DNA of 64,000 nucleotides from Flavobacterium sp. IMCC34852 (GCF_030643905.1 NZ_CP121446.1:310001-374000), one strand, 5' to 3'; positions 1 through 8,469 are shown, numbered from the stretch's first letter. Made by a program: numbers and translations. The notes: generated from the sequence alone by a model not told the origin.

Positions 1-4
1 GACG

Positions 5-44
5 CTAAAAAAAGAGCGGTTTTTCCGTTGGAAAAACCGCTCTT
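5..44 (-). terminator. Rho-independent terminator
   Basis: A perfect 15-bp stem (12-26 with 30-44, loop of 3) is followed on the minus strand by a T-rich run (A-rich 7-13 on the plus strand). It lies just after the stop codon of the minus-strand gene ending at 66. Confidence 0.85.
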
Positions 45-65
45 AGTAAAGTGTACGTTTATTTC

Positions 66-575
66 TTATTTGTCTTCCGAAATATAGGTTTTATTACCAT
101 TAGAGTTGATATAATACTTTCCTCCTCTTGGCCCGGTATACACTTTTTTGCCTTTATAAGTTCCGGTCACCTTGTCTTTAATCTTTTTAGGTGCTTTTTC
201 GTTGGATACTCTTTCTTTGACTTCTTTTTTGGCTTTGGCTTCTGATTTATTGGCAGCGGCTTTGGCTTTTCCGGCGGCTGAACGCTCTTGTCCTCTTTCA
301 GAAGCATTGTTTGATTTAAAACGCTTGTCCGGCGTGCCGTCTTTTTTTAAAGGTACATTTGTTTTTTTATAGCGTTCATCAGGAGTGCCGTCTTTTTTTA
401 GTTTAACGCCCGAAGCTTCTTTTGTTTTAGTTGTTTTAACGGCTTCTGTGATTTTTGGTTTTGTTGTTTTCTCTTGTGCTTTGGTTTTCTTAACCGCATC
501 GGTTACTTTGACTTCCTGAGCAAAAAAGGTATTTGAAAAAACGAACACCATACACAATAAAATTACTTTTTTCAT
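66..575 (-). CDS. Small secreted basic protein with PBCV-type basic adaptor-like tail
   Basis: Function unknown. The 169-residue product starts with a clear signal peptide (MKKVILLCMVFVFSNTFFAQ) and is otherwise very rich in Lys and Ala. Residues about 57-90 hold a short internal repeat built on KKDGTPDxRxK, seen twice in tandem. The last ~30 residues (YTGPRGGKYYINSNGNKTY) match my memory of the short basic adaptor domain first named in PBCV-1 chlorovirus proteins and found in many bacterial secreted proteins. Location is inferred to be periplasmic or exported. It is monocistronic, ending at a strong terminator. The domain name is from recognition only. It could equally be described as a Lys-rich hypothetical protein. 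Confidence 0.75.
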   Translation of the reverse strand: MKKVILLCMVFVFSNTFFAQEVKVTDAVKKTKAQEKTTKPKITEAVKTTKTKEASGVKLKKDGTPDERYKKTNVPLKKDGTPDKRFKSNNASERGQERSAAGKAKAAANKSEAKAKKEVKERVSNEKAPKKIKDKVTGTYKGKKVYTGPRGGKYYINSNGNKTYISEDK

Positions 576-639
576 AATGCTTACTTTATTAGTTATTGAT
601 TTAAAATTACAAAAAAAATTAAAACAAAAACCATTCCAT

Positions 640-3600
640 TTAAAAATATGCTCTTAACTGCACGTTACCGGTATGAATGGTTTGACTCGTTTCTGTTTTT
701 CTGCCTTGGTAATTGATATTGATGTCTAGAAATTGGGTCAAATTCTTTTGCAACAACAATCGCCAAGTTAAGTTTTTGCCCGGCTGCAATCCTTCCAGCA
801 TCTGAAAAGCCACGGGTAACAAGGCATCACCAACAAATTTATTGTTATACAAAGAGAATTCCCCATTCATAGTAAACTTCTTTTCACCGGCCAAAGAAAA
901 GGAAGTCCCCAATCGACTTTGCTTTAACTGCTCTCTATTCCCGATTTGATTTTCTTTATTTTGGTATTCATAAAAAACATCCCAACTGGTATTCTTGTTA
1001 AACAAATAGGATATTTTAGGATTGATTTGATAGCCTTTAACTTCAAAATTTTTGGCTTCATAATTCTCCGAAAAAAGAGCTGTTCTGGTTGTTTTTGTTC
1101 CTAAATTAAACAACCAAGTTTTTTGTACCAAATGCGTATACTGCAATTGATGCGACTTGTTTTCACTTTCCTGCGAACCAACTGAAAGCAAGGTTTGTAA
1201 TTTGTTTTGGGTGAAAGTATAAGTGGTTGAATGCTTTTGCTTTCCCCTGTTATAAAACAAACTATTCCGAATATTGGTATTGAGTCCCAACAAATTATTG
1301 TCTTGGGTTGAAAACGGATTCAGGTCGAAATTATTTCCGTTTCGCAGAATTTTTCGCTCTATTAAATAGGAGGTTTGGTTGTAAAAATAAGACAATACTT
1401 TTTTGACCCCTTTGGCATTTTGCCATTGAACCGGATTGAGCGTAAGCGATTGCGAAAATTTATTCTGATGGGTTTTGACAAAAATTTGATTGGGCAAAAA
1501 TATCCGAACATACCGCGCTTGATCCGGAAACGGTGCGATTTCGAACTCTTGTAACTCCTGAATTCCGTTGTTGTTATAATCATTCCAAGTATAAACCCCT
1601 TGTCCCGGTTCTACTTCGAGGTAAGTAAATTCCTGTTGGGCAATAGTGCCCGAAGTCGTCTCGTAGGCTGTGGTAACTTGGGCAAATTGTTTAAAAAATT
1701 GAGCATTGTACAACAATCGAGAATTGAGTGACGGCTCGTTTTCTCGAGTATCATCTTCAAATTTTAAATTTCTGTAGTTGACAAACAAAGCCAAATTGGA
1801 TTTATCGCTTTGAATCAATCTAGACTTTAAATAATAGGATTGCGAGGTGTTTACTTTTTGCAGAAAGCCATTTTGCAAACTGTCATTTACGCGTTGCAAA
1901 TAACCCAATTCTACATACACTTTGGTACTATCGCCTCGACCTACAAAAGCGCCGTATTCGGTAAATCGTTGGCTCAAAGTTGACAATTGATTCGTGGCTG
2001 CTAATCTTTCTTTATTGTCTTCCAAACGCAAAGTTCCACCAATCCAATTCTTTTTAAAATGATATCTGGCTTGCGATTGGTTTCTGATAAAGGTTGACTT
2101 TGCATAATCGCCATCGCTGTTTAAAATACTGGTGTTTTGGAGCAAATTCCAATCTTTTAGTTTGAAAAAGCCATTAATTAAATGTCGGTTTCCCGAAAAG
2201 CTTTTAGAGAAATCCAACTTTTCGAACTGGTAAGTCAGTTTCCCTTTTTCGGGTAAAGTGAAGTCTAATCCGTTAACCATTAAACTTTGATTGCCTTTGA
2301 AAGTGGTCAAATTCCAGTCGCGATTGAACTCTATATTAAACAAACGCTCAATGGTTCGGAAATCTTCTTGTACAAATTGGTAATTTCCAAAAGCATCAAC
2401 TTGCCATTTTTTGCTCAATAATCTTTGCTTGAAATTTAGTTTTCCGGCGGTGCCTTTATTGTCAGAATCATCAATAGGCGAAAACAAATTTTGGTCGTTA
2501 TTGCTCACACCTATTTCAAAATCTACCAACGTTTTTTCATTCGGATTGTATTTTCCTAAAACGGTTGCAATTTGTATTTTAGTTGGCGCAACCAAACGGG
2601 TTATTGGTTCGTAATTCCCTTGCGGGACGCCGCCTAACGGTTCAACATACTGGTAAATTTTACCGATTGCCGCGGTGTTGGTTAAAATATAATTCCCCTG
2701 ATTATTCCCTACTAAAGTAAACCTAACATTGTACAATTCGTCATCAGGATTATTAGAATATTCAAAGACTTCGACGGCATTAACGAAGACTTTTTTGTAC
2801 AAAATTTTATTCTCAGAATAAGTATCCAAATAGGCTGATGGCGCATTCATCAGGTTGACATTGTCACCGGCATTCGCCAAAACAGCGACTTGTTCGGGTG
2901 ACAAACTTTGTTGCAGCGGTTGATTTTTGACATCATTTTCGGAATACAAATAGCCGCCCAAACTCCAGTTCTTCGAAGTATAATTGGCACCGCCATAAGT
3001 CACAAATCGGGTATAACTTCTATCGGAATATTGGTATTCGATGACGATTCGCATTTCGGAAGTAATCGGAAATAATGACGTAAACGTGATTTCTCCGGCA
3101 TTGTAATCGATGATGTAATCGTTGTTTTCGCCGCGTTTTTTTAAAATTCCGTTGACATAAACGCGTTCCGAACCTGAAATCACCAAGACATACAATTCGC
3201 CATTATTGCCTCTTAATTTGTACGGACCTTGATTGCCTTCTTGTCCGGTGAACGCACTTTTGGCATATTGTCCGCGAACCAAAGCTGCCGCGGTAAAGAT
3301 TTCGGTTTTGTTTTCTTCGCCGCCAAATGTGAATCTCGTGGACAATCCTTGTACTTTTTTATTGAAATTGAGAAAACGCGATTGCCTGTTTTCGAGGAAT
3401 AAATCGCCGGCGCGAATGTTCCATTTGTCGGTAAATAATTCGATGAAGATTTGGTCAAATTCGTCCAATTTTTGAGAATAACCATTGTCCTGTAACGGAA
3501 TATTAGAATCCTGTATCGAAGCGCGAAGCGAGACTTTGTCGGAGATTTTTCCGGTGATTTGTAAATCGAGGTTGGACGTTACTGAAGCATTTTGGTTATT

Positions 3601-4038
3601 GCCAATAGTTACGCCACGAGTGATACTTCCGGAGGTATTCAAACCTTCAAACGGAACGAATTTTTTAACCGAGCGATCAATTTTATACAGATTTCCGGCT
3701 TCGTTGGGCACCACTTTACTTTGGTCGTAAATACTGTAGGTTTTGGTTAAATTTTCGGGAAATTTAAAATAACGAACGGTCAAACTGTCTGAAGCAGTAA
3801 AGCCGTTTTTGAAAAATAGTTTCCCGGTTTTAAAATCGACTTTATAGAAAGTAGTGTCGATTTCTTTGCCTTCCCGATTCAACAGTTTAAAGAAACTCGG
3901 GCTGATACTGACTTTTTCAATAGCAATAGTGTCTTTGGAAACGGTTATTTTTTTGGTTTGGTACAACGATTTGATTTCCTGAGCCGAAAGACCGGAAAAA
4001 CCGAGAAGTATCAATAATAATAGCCCTTTTTTAAACAT
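640..4038 (-). CDS. Large outer-membrane beta-barrel protein of unknown function
   Basis: An 1132-residue exported protein with a signal peptide cleaved near residue 19 (LGFSGLSAQ). After ~130 residues there is a glycine/asparagine segment (SGSITRGVTIGNNQNASVTS), then long alternating hydrophobic/polar stretches typical of outer-membrane strands, ending in an aromatic residue (RAYF), as barrels do. Around residues 285-315 lies ERVYVNG...YIIDYNAGEITF, a motif I associate with large Bacteroidota surface and barrel proteins. No TonB plug or T9SS tail is visible. It stands alone, upstream of the small secreted gene. The role may be transport or surface assembly, but I do not recognise a characterised homologue. 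Confidence 0.7.
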   Translation of the reverse strand: MFKKGLLLLILLGFSGLSAQEIKSLYQTKKITVSKDTIAIEKVSISPSFFKLLNREGKEIDTTFYKVDFKTGKLFFKNGFTASDSLTVRYFKFPENLTKTYSIYDQSKVVPNEAGNLYKIDRSVKKFVPFEGLNTSGSITRGVTIGNNQNASVTSNLDLQITGKISDKVSLRASIQDSNIPLQDNGYSQKLDEFDQIFIELFTDKWNIRAGDLFLENRQSRFLNFNKKVQGLSTRFTFGGEENKTEIFTAAALVRGQYAKSAFTGQEGNQGPYKLRGNNGELYVLVISGSERVYVNGILKKRGENNDYIIDYNAGEITFTSLFPITSEMRIVIEYQYSDRSYTRFVTYGGANYTSKNWSLGGYLYSENDVKNQPLQQSLSPEQVAVLANAGDNVNLMNAPSAYLDTYSENKILYKKVFVNAVEVFEYSNNPDDELYNVRFTLVGNNQGNYILTNTAAIGKIYQYVEPLGGVPQGNYEPITRLVAPTKIQIATVLGKYNPNEKTLVDFEIGVSNNDQNLFSPIDDSDNKGTAGKLNFKQRLLSKKWQVDAFGNYQFVQEDFRTIERLFNIEFNRDWNLTTFKGNQSLMVNGLDFTLPEKGKLTYQFEKLDFSKSFSGNRHLINGFFKLKDWNLLQNTSILNSDGDYAKSTFIRNQSQARYHFKKNWIGGTLRLEDNKERLAATNQLSTLSQRFTEYGAFVGRGDSTKVYVELGYLQRVNDSLQNGFLQKVNTSQSYYLKSRLIQSDKSNLALFVNYRNLKFEDDTRENEPSLNSRLLYNAQFFKQFAQVTTAYETTSGTIAQQEFTYLEVEPGQGVYTWNDYNNNGIQELQEFEIAPFPDQARYVRIFLPNQIFVKTHQNKFSQSLTLNPVQWQNAKGVKKVLSYFYNQTSYLIERKILRNGNNFDLNPFSTQDNNLLGLNTNIRNSLFYNRGKQKHSTTYTFTQNKLQTLLSVGSQESENKSHQLQYTHLVQKTWLFNLGTKTTRTALFSENYEAKNFEVKGYQINPKISYLFNKNTSWDVFYEYQNKENQIGNREQLKQSRLGTSFSLAGEKKFTMNGEFSLYNNKFVGDALLPVAFQMLEGLQPGKNLTWRLLLQKNLTQFLDININYQGRKTETSQTIHTGNVQLRAYF

Positions 4039-4072
4039 ATTCTTTATAACGTAAAAATAGGCTTTTTAATAT

Positions 4073-4113
4073 AAAAAAACCGCGAACGCACTATATTTTG
4101 AGCATTCGCGGTT
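4073..4113 (-). terminator. Terminator after aspartate kinase
   Basis: A 12-bp stem with one mismatch (4078-4089 with 4102-4113) is followed on the minus strand by a T run (A run 4072-4079 on the plus strand). It closes the GNAT-aspartate kinase transcript. Confidence 0.75.
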
Positions 4114-4135
4114 TAATTGTTTGTTCTTTCTTTGC

Positions 4136-5389
4136 TTATTCTTTAGTCACCACTTGCATGGTTTCTCTCGAAATTTGTTTTAGCAAAACAGTTTTGCCTT
4201 TTTCTACCATTTCTGCAGCTTCTTTGTTGAAGTGGCGAATGGTATACAAAGACACGTTTTCGTTGTAGGCTACTTTGAATTTTTTAGACAAAATGGCTTT
4301 CAATTCATTGAAGTTGCCAAATTTATCTTCCACACTTACTGAAAAACTAATCGCCGAGTTTTGTATCAAACTCACTTTCATTTTGTATTGGTGGAATAAA
4401 GCAAATATTTCGCTGATATTTTCTTCCATAATAAAAGAGAAATCGATAGACGATAATGAAATCAATAATTGGTCTCTTTTGACAATATAACAAGGCGTTT
4501 GCGGCTCTAAATCTTTCCCTTTGGAAACGCTGGTTCCCGGTAATAGCGGATTGATAAATGATTTTACATGTAACGGAATTTCTTTTTTCTGAAGCGGTTG
4601 CAAGGTTTTTGGGTGAATAACCGTAGCGCCGTAAAACGCTAACTCGATGGCTTCACGATAAGAAATTTGATTTAACAAAATCGCGTTTTCAAAGTATCTC
4701 GGATCGGCATTCATCACACCCGGAACGTCTTTCCAAATGGTTACGCTTTCTGCATTTAAGCAATACGCAAAAATCGCTGCGGTATAATCGGAACCTTCTC
4801 GACCTAAAGTGGTGGTGAAATTATTTTCGTCAGACCCTAAAAATCCTTGCGTGATATTCAACGCTTTTTTCTTAACGCCTTTTGAAATAAACTGTTGGGT
4901 TTTTTCCCAATCGACATTGGCATCACGGTAAGTATTGTCGGTTTTGATAAAGTTCCTAACATCAATCCAGTTATTTTTCAAACCGGCTTGCGCAAAATAA
5001 TGGCTAACAATTGTGGTCGAAAGAATCTCTCCGTAACTCACCACTTGGTCATAGACAAAGTTATAATTTGGTGATTTATTGCTTCGGATAAAGTATTCTA
5101 AATCGGCAAAATGACTGTTTACCGCAAAATACACATCGTGCTCTTCGTCTTCGAATAAATCCATCAAAATTTGGTAGTGGTACTTCTTGACTTCTTGTAA
5201 AGATGAATGCAATTCATTAGACTTCTCGAAGTAATTTTTGATTACAACTTCTAAAGCATTCGTGGTCTTTCCCATCGCGGAAATTACCAAAAGTGTGTCT
5301 TCATGACCTACTTTTTCTAATACACTAAATACGTTTTTAATACCTTCAGCATCTTTAACTGATGCACCCCCAAATTTGAAAATTCTCAT
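4136..5389 (-). CDS. lysC: Aspartate kinase (monofunctional)
   Basis: Phosphorylates L-aspartate with ATP, the first step toward lysine, threonine, methionine and diaminopimelate. The 417-residue protein opens with the family nucleotide motif FKFGGASV (residues 4-11), has TTTLGREGSDYTAA near 190-205 and WKDVPGVMNADPR near 215-230, both substrate-site signatures. The last ~110 residues (after SLSSIDFSF) look like a C-terminal ACT regulatory region, so feedback control is likely. There is no homoserine dehydrogenase fusion. The ATG shares one base with the TAA of the upstream acetyltransferase gene (5389), which implies translational coupling. Asd, the next enzyme, is encoded separately at 22.5 kb. 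The lysC symbol is by function; which amino acid inhibits it cannot be told. Confidence 0.93.
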   Translation of the reverse strand: MRIFKFGGASVKDAEGIKNVFSVLEKVGHEDTLLVISAMGKTTNALEVVIKNYFEKSNELHSSLQEVKKYHYQILMDLFEDEEHDVYFAVNSHFADLEYFIRSNKSPNYNFVYDQVVSYGEILSTTIVSHYFAQAGLKNNWIDVRNFIKTDNTYRDANVDWEKTQQFISKGVKKKALNITQGFLGSDENNFTTTLGREGSDYTAAIFAYCLNAESVTIWKDVPGVMNADPRYFENAILLNQISYREAIELAFYGATVIHPKTLQPLQKKEIPLHVKSFINPLLPGTSVSKGKDLEPQTPCYIVKRDQLLISLSSIDFSFIMEENISEIFALFHQYKMKVSLIQNSAISFSVSVEDKFGNFNELKAILSKKFKVAYNENVSLYTIRHFNKEAAEMVEKGKTVLLKQISRETMQVVTKE

Positions 5390-5862
5390 TATAAATTAGT
5401 TAAATATTCATTTATTCCTTGTTCGTCCATTTGAACAACGTCCCAATCTTCTAAGACTTTCGCCCCCGATTTTTTATAAAATTCTACTGCCGGCGTGTTC
5501 CAGTCTAAGACATTCCATTCGATTCTTCGAACGTTGTCTGCTTTTCCTTGTTCCATGATTTTAGTGTACAAGGCTGAGCCCAAACCGGTACCGCGCATTT
5601 TTTCTTTGACAATTAAATCCTCCAAATGAATGGTTCTTCCTTTCCAAGTGGAATAGCGGTAATAATACAACGCCATCCCGACAATCTCGTTTTCAACCTC
5701 AGCTACAAAAGTGTAAAACAAAGGATTTTCTCCAAAACCATCTCGCTCTAAATCGGCCACGGTTACTACAACCGCATCGGGTTCTTTTTCAAAAACGGCC
5801 AATTCTCGGATTAAATCCAGTACGGCTTGCATGTCGGCTTTAGTTCCTTTTCGGATGTTCAT
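5389..5862 (-). CDS. GNAT family N-acetyltransferase
   Basis: A 157-residue acyltransferase of the GNAT fold. It shows the acetyl-CoA pyrophosphate loop RGTGLGSA at residues 90-97, preceded by the strand HLEDLIVKEKM, and the family ending WNTPAVEFYKKSGAK. The pattern resembles diamine/spermidine-type acetyltransferases of ~160 residues, but the substrate cannot be read from sequence. I place the start at the ATG at 5862; an in-frame TTG three codons upstream (5871) is the other option. It is co-transcribed with aspartate kinase (TAATG overlap), but no metabolic link is obvious. Confidence 0.85.
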   Translation of the reverse strand: MNIRKGTKADMQAVLDLIRELAVFEKEPDAVVVTVADLERDGFGENPLFYTFVAEVENEIVGMALYYYRYSTWKGRTIHLEDLIVKEKMRGTGLGSALYTKIMEQGKADNVRRIEWNVLDWNTPAVEFYKKSGAKVLEDWDVVQMDEQGINEYLTNL

Positions 5863-5879
5863 TTGGTACAAATTTTTTG

Positions 5880-5887
5880 CAAAAATA
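5880..5887 (-). promoter_or_regulatory. Promoter -7 box for GNAT-aspartate kinase
   Basis: Perfect TATTTTTG on the minus strand, 17 nt before the ATG at 5862. A second minus-strand box TAAATTTG is at 5927-5934. On the plus strand GATATTTG (5937-5944) is a one-mismatch box for the divergent fbp gene. Confidence 0.5.
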
Positions 5888-5969
5888 CAATTTATAATTT
5901 CTTTGCGAAATACATTTTTTCTTTGGCAAATTTAGCGATATTTGCACCCACAACTACAACGATTTCGTA

Positions 5970-6977
5970 ATGGAAGAACGCAACAAAACCTTAGGTGAAT
6001 TTATCATCGAAAAACAAGAAGAATTTAAGTATTCCTCCGGAGAATTATCCCGAATTATCAACTCCATCCGATTGGCCGCCAAAGTGGTGAATTACAAAGT
6101 CAACAAAGCCGGTTTGGTCGATATAGTTGGTGCCGCCGGTGACCAAAATATCCAAGGGGAAGACCAACAAAAACTGGATGTGTATGCCAATGAAGTTTTT
6201 ATCCAAACCTTAATCAACCGTGAAATTGTTTGTGGCATTGCCTCCGAAGAAAATGACGATTTTATTACCGTTGCCGGTTCCGATAAAACACACAGCAATA
6301 AATATGTTGTTTTGATGGATCCGCTTGACGGTTCTTCCAATATAGATGTCAATGTTTCCGTTGGGACAATTTTTTCGGTATTTCGCAGAGTAACGCCGGT
6401 TGGAACACCGGTTACTTCTGCCGATTTTTTGCAACCCGGAACCCAGCAAGTGGCCGCCGGTTATGTAATTTACGGCACCTCAACCATGTTAGTCTACACT
6501 ACCGGTCACGGCGTTAACGGTTTTACTTTGAACCCGGCTATTGGAACCTTTTATTTATCACACCCGAATATGCAGTTTTCAAAAGACGGTAACATTTATT
6601 CCATCAACGAAGGCAATTATGTGCATTTCCCGCAAGGCGTAAAAGATTATATCAAATATTGCCAGTTGGAAGAAGGCGACCGACCTTATACTTCTCGTTA
6701 CATCGGAAGTTTGGTTTCCGATATTCACCGCAACATGATCAAAGGGGGAATTTACATTTACCCAACCAGCATGAAATCGCCTAACGGAAAATTACGTTTA
6801 CTCTACGAATGCAATCCTATGGCATTCATTGCCGAACAAGCCGGCGGAAAAGCTTCCGATGGTTTTGGAAGAATCATGGAAATTCAACCCACAGAATTAC
6901 ACCAACGCGTGCCTTTCTTCTGCGGAAGTTATAATATGGTAGAAAAGGCGGAAGAGTTTATGGCGAAGTATGTCTAA
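5970..6977 (+). CDS. fbp: Fructose-1,6-bisphosphatase class 1
   Basis: Hydrolyses fructose 1,6-bisphosphate to fructose 6-phosphate in gluconeogenesis. The 335-residue length is usual for class I. The metal-binding signature [10 protein letters not shown] lies at about residues 117-126, preceded by the acidic loop ASEENDDF (around 91). The sugar-phosphate site region includes [14 protein letters not shown] and the C-terminal signature [20 protein letters not shown]. It is transcribed alone, divergently from the acetyltransferase-aspartate kinase pair. The start ATG is preceded by an A/C-rich leader, and no alternative start is needed. Confidence 0.97.
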   Translation: MEERNKTLGEFIIEKQEEFKYSSGELSRIINSIRLAAKVVNYKVNKAGLVDIVGAAGDQNIQGEDQQKLDVYANEVFIQTLINREIVCGIASEENDDFITVAGSDKTHSNKYVVLMDPLDGSSNIDVNVSVGTIFSVFRRVTPVGTPVTSADFLQPGTQQVAAGYVIYGTSTMLVYTTGHGVNGFTLNPAIGTFYLSHPNMQFSKDGNIYSINEGNYVHFPQGVKDYIKYCQLEEGDRPYTSRYIGSLVSDIHRNMIKGGIYIYPTSMKSPNGKLRLLYECNPMAFIAEQAGGKASDGFGRIMEIQPTELHQRVPFFCGSYNMVEKAEEFMAKYV

Positions 6978-7012
6978 GGCAATAGCCAAAAGGCATTAGG
7001 CATTAGAAAAAT

Positions 7013-7047
7013 AAAAAAGGCAGGAAAATAAATCATTTCTGCCTTTT
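7013..7047 (+). terminator. Terminator after fbp
   Basis: Stem AAAAAGGCAG..AAA with TTTCTGCCTTTTT (one bulged base), ending in a T run; 36 nt after the fbp stop. Confidence 0.7.
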
Positions 7048-7089
7048 TATATTAAAGTTGACTCTTGGACAATGCCATTTGCCTTTTAT

Positions 7090-7116
7090 TTATTCATGTG
7101 TGTCATTTCGTAAACA
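7090..7116. repeat. 27-bp direct repeat, copy of the TerB gene 3' end
   Basis: These 27 bases are identical to 7212-7238, the last codons of the minus-strand TerB gene. Read on the minus strand this copy still encodes VYEMTHMNK followed by a stop. It lies outside the gene, 95 bp away from the other copy. Confidence 0.9.
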
Positions 7117-7133
7117 TTTGATATTAAGAGGAG

Positions 7134-7172
7134 GACTGCCGGTGGCAGTCAGGTACACGAACTTTAGTTCGT
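7134..7172. repeat. Double-hairpin (REP-like) element
   Basis: Two adjacent perfect inverted repeats: GACTGCC-GGT-GGCAGTC (7134-7150) and ACGAACT-TT-AGTTCGT (7157-7172). They lie between the two 27-bp direct repeats, just beyond the TerB terminator. The pairing is read directly. That it is a dispersed flavobacterial repeat is from memory only. Confidence 0.7.
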
Positions 7173-7175
7173 CAT

Positions 7176-7205
7176 AAAAAAAAGCCTTGATTTCTCAAGG
7201 CCTTT
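7176..7205 (-). terminator. Terminator after TerB-like gene
   Basis: Stem AAGCCTTGA-TTTC-TCAAGGCCTT with an A run on the left, which becomes a T run on the minus strand. It sits 3 nt past the stop of the gene ending at 7208. Confidence 0.8.
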
Positions 7206-7207
7206 CA

Positions 7208-7639
7208 TTACTTATTCATGTGTGTCATTTCGTAAACAAAGGTATCTGAGTCCACATCCATCACCAATAGCGACAATGCTTTGTCAACAATATAAGGCAC
7301 ATTACCCGGAGTAAACCCTAAAGCCAAAGCAAACTTGGTTAAGATTTCTTTTTGTTTTGGTCCTAGAACGTGGTCTGCATAAACCATACGCGATAAATCA
7401 TACAAACGCTCTAATCTTTGCGCATGTAAATACGGTGGATTGATAGGATATTTTAAAGGATTTTCTAAAATCTCTTCGTATTCTGCTGCGGAAATTTCTA
7501 AGCGAACGGCCAATTTATCCAAGAATTCTTTCTCTTCTTTACTCATATCGCCATCGGCTGTAGCCACGCGAACGATTGCTGAAAAATGTCCCTTATTTCT
7601 GCTTTTAAACTCGCTATCAAATAAATCTGAAATTGACAT
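7208..7639 (-). CDS. TerB-like domain protein
   Basis: A 143-residue soluble all-helical protein. The segment RVATADGDMSKEEKEFLDKLA (residues ~22-42) carries the acidic Asp-Gly-Asp loop and following helix seen in the TerB/DjlA N-terminal family; a second helical half (VYADHVLGPKQKEILTKFA) follows. TerB was named from tellurite resistance, but most homologues have no proven role, and no other ter genes are present here, so resistance should not be assumed. The ATG at 7639 fits the family better than the longer reading from 7696. A perfect -7 box (TATATTTG on the minus strand) lies at 7662-7669. Confidence 0.8.
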   Translation of the reverse strand: MSISDLFDSEFKSRNKGHFSAIVRVATADGDMSKEEKEFLDKLAVRLEISAAEYEEILENPLKYPINPPYLHAQRLERLYDLSRMVYADHVLGPKQKEILTKFALALGFTPGNVPYIVDKALSLLVMDVDSDTFVYEMTHMNK

Positions 7640-7661
7640 AATTTTATGGGTTTTAATACTG

Positions 7662-7669
7662 CAAATATA
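7662..7669 (-). promoter_or_regulatory. -7 box of TerB-like gene
   Basis: Perfect TATATTTG on the minus strand, 22 nt before the ATG at 7639. This position also argues for the shorter reading, since the longer ORF would place its start upstream of the promoter. Confidence 0.55.
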
Positions 7670-7788
7670 AGCCAATTTCCTTTTTTGAAAAACCAATTTC
7701 CAAAATGTTTTTCATCGATTTTAGGATTTATTTTTAGGGCTCAATAAAAATTAATTGTAAGTTTACGTTCCAAACAACCAAAACTACA

Positions 7789-8382
7789 ATGTCAGATTTC
7801 TGGATATACTTCAATATCGGATTAAAACATGTGCTTGATATTTTTGCCTACGACCATGTTTTATTTCTTTTAGCCTTAACCGTTCCTTACGAATTCAAAT
7901 CGTGGAAAAGAATTTTAATTCTGGTCTCGCTTTTTACTTTAGGACACACTTTAGCACTATTTCTTTCGGTTTTTAATATCATAACCATCAAGTCAGATAT
8001 CGTCGAATTCCTTATTCCGATAACCATATTGATTGCCGCTTTGTATAACATAGTCGTTTCGGGTAAATCGAGCAAACATAGCAGTATTACTTTTATTGGC
8101 ATTGTTACGGTTTTCTTTGGGGTTATTCATGGTTTAGGGTTTTCAAATTATTTCAACACGATTCTTTCCGGTAAACCAACAGACAAACTTTTACCGTTAT
8201 TCGAGTTTGCGCTTGGGATTGAAGTCGCCCAAATCATAGTCGTAATAGCTGCTTTACTTTTGGCGTACGTAGTTCAAACGCTTTTAAAATTCTCCAAACG
8301 CGACTGGGTTTTAATCATTTCCGCCTTTATCGTCGGTGTCGTCATTCCGATGATTTTACAAAGTGAAATTTGGGTTAAATAA
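7789..8382 (+). CDS. HupE/UreJ-family membrane protein
   Basis: A 197-residue integral membrane protein with about six hydrophobic segments. It matches the HupE/UreJ_2 family through the N-terminal GLKHVLDIFAYDHVLFLL (residues ~11-28), the helix with LFTLGHTLALFLS, and FFGVIHGLGFSNYF. The conserved His and Asp residues within membrane helices suggest metal (nickel or cobalt) handling in characterised relatives. There are no hydrogenase or urease genes nearby, so the substrate is open. A near-consensus -7 box (TAAGTTTA, ~7756) precedes it. Confidence 0.8.
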   Translation: MSDFWIYFNIGLKHVLDIFAYDHVLFLLALTVPYEFKSWKRILILVSLFTLGHTLALFLSVFNIITIKSDIVEFLIPITILIAALYNIVVSGKSSKHSSITFIGIVTVFFGVIHGLGFSNYFNTILSGKPTDKLLPLFEFALGIEVAQIIVVIAALLLAYVVQTLLKFSKRDWVLIISAFIVGVVIPMILQSEIWVK

Positions 8383-8414
8383 TTGTTTTAAAGCGAAAGG
8401 TTTGGGTATATTTG
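8382..8414 (+). promoter_or_regulatory. Promoter of the dCMP deaminase-like gene
   Basis: ATTG (8382-8385) and a perfect -7 box TATATTTG (8407-8414) separated by 21 nt. Predicted transcription start is about 8420, so the conserved hairpin of the repeat element would sit at the 5' end of the mRNA. Confidence 0.5.
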
Positions 8415-8469
8415 CTATCCGTTTTCCCGCTTTCCACGCTACATGGTAGCTAGTTACAATCGGGGCTAA
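8391..8469 (+). repeat. Repeated structured intergenic element, copy 1
   Basis: About 79 bp aligned with 32981-33059. The first ~45 bp align without gaps, sharing AGCGAA, GG, TTGGGT and the block TTCCCGCTTT; after a hairpin both copies share CAATCGGGGCTAA. The hairpin here is GCTAC-ATG-GTAGC (8438-8450). The outer CCCG can pair with CGGG. It occupies the leader of the dCMP deaminase-like gene. A minus-strand reading frame across it is considered spurious. It may be a cis-regulatory RNA or a dispersed repeat. Confidence 0.7.

Noticed and set aside
1362..3730. Several ORFs of 67-90 residues within the large outer-membrane gene
   Set aside because: All lie inside the 1132-codon frame, with no signal or motif of their own.
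6977..7010. Similar GGCAATAGCC/GGCATTAG strings after fbp and at 32900-32932
   Set aside because: Short and low in complexity; the resemblance is too weak to call a repeat family without counting.
7208..7639. Tellurite resistance operon
   Set aside because: Only one TerB-like domain is present and no other ter genes are nearby; the name alone does not support resistance.
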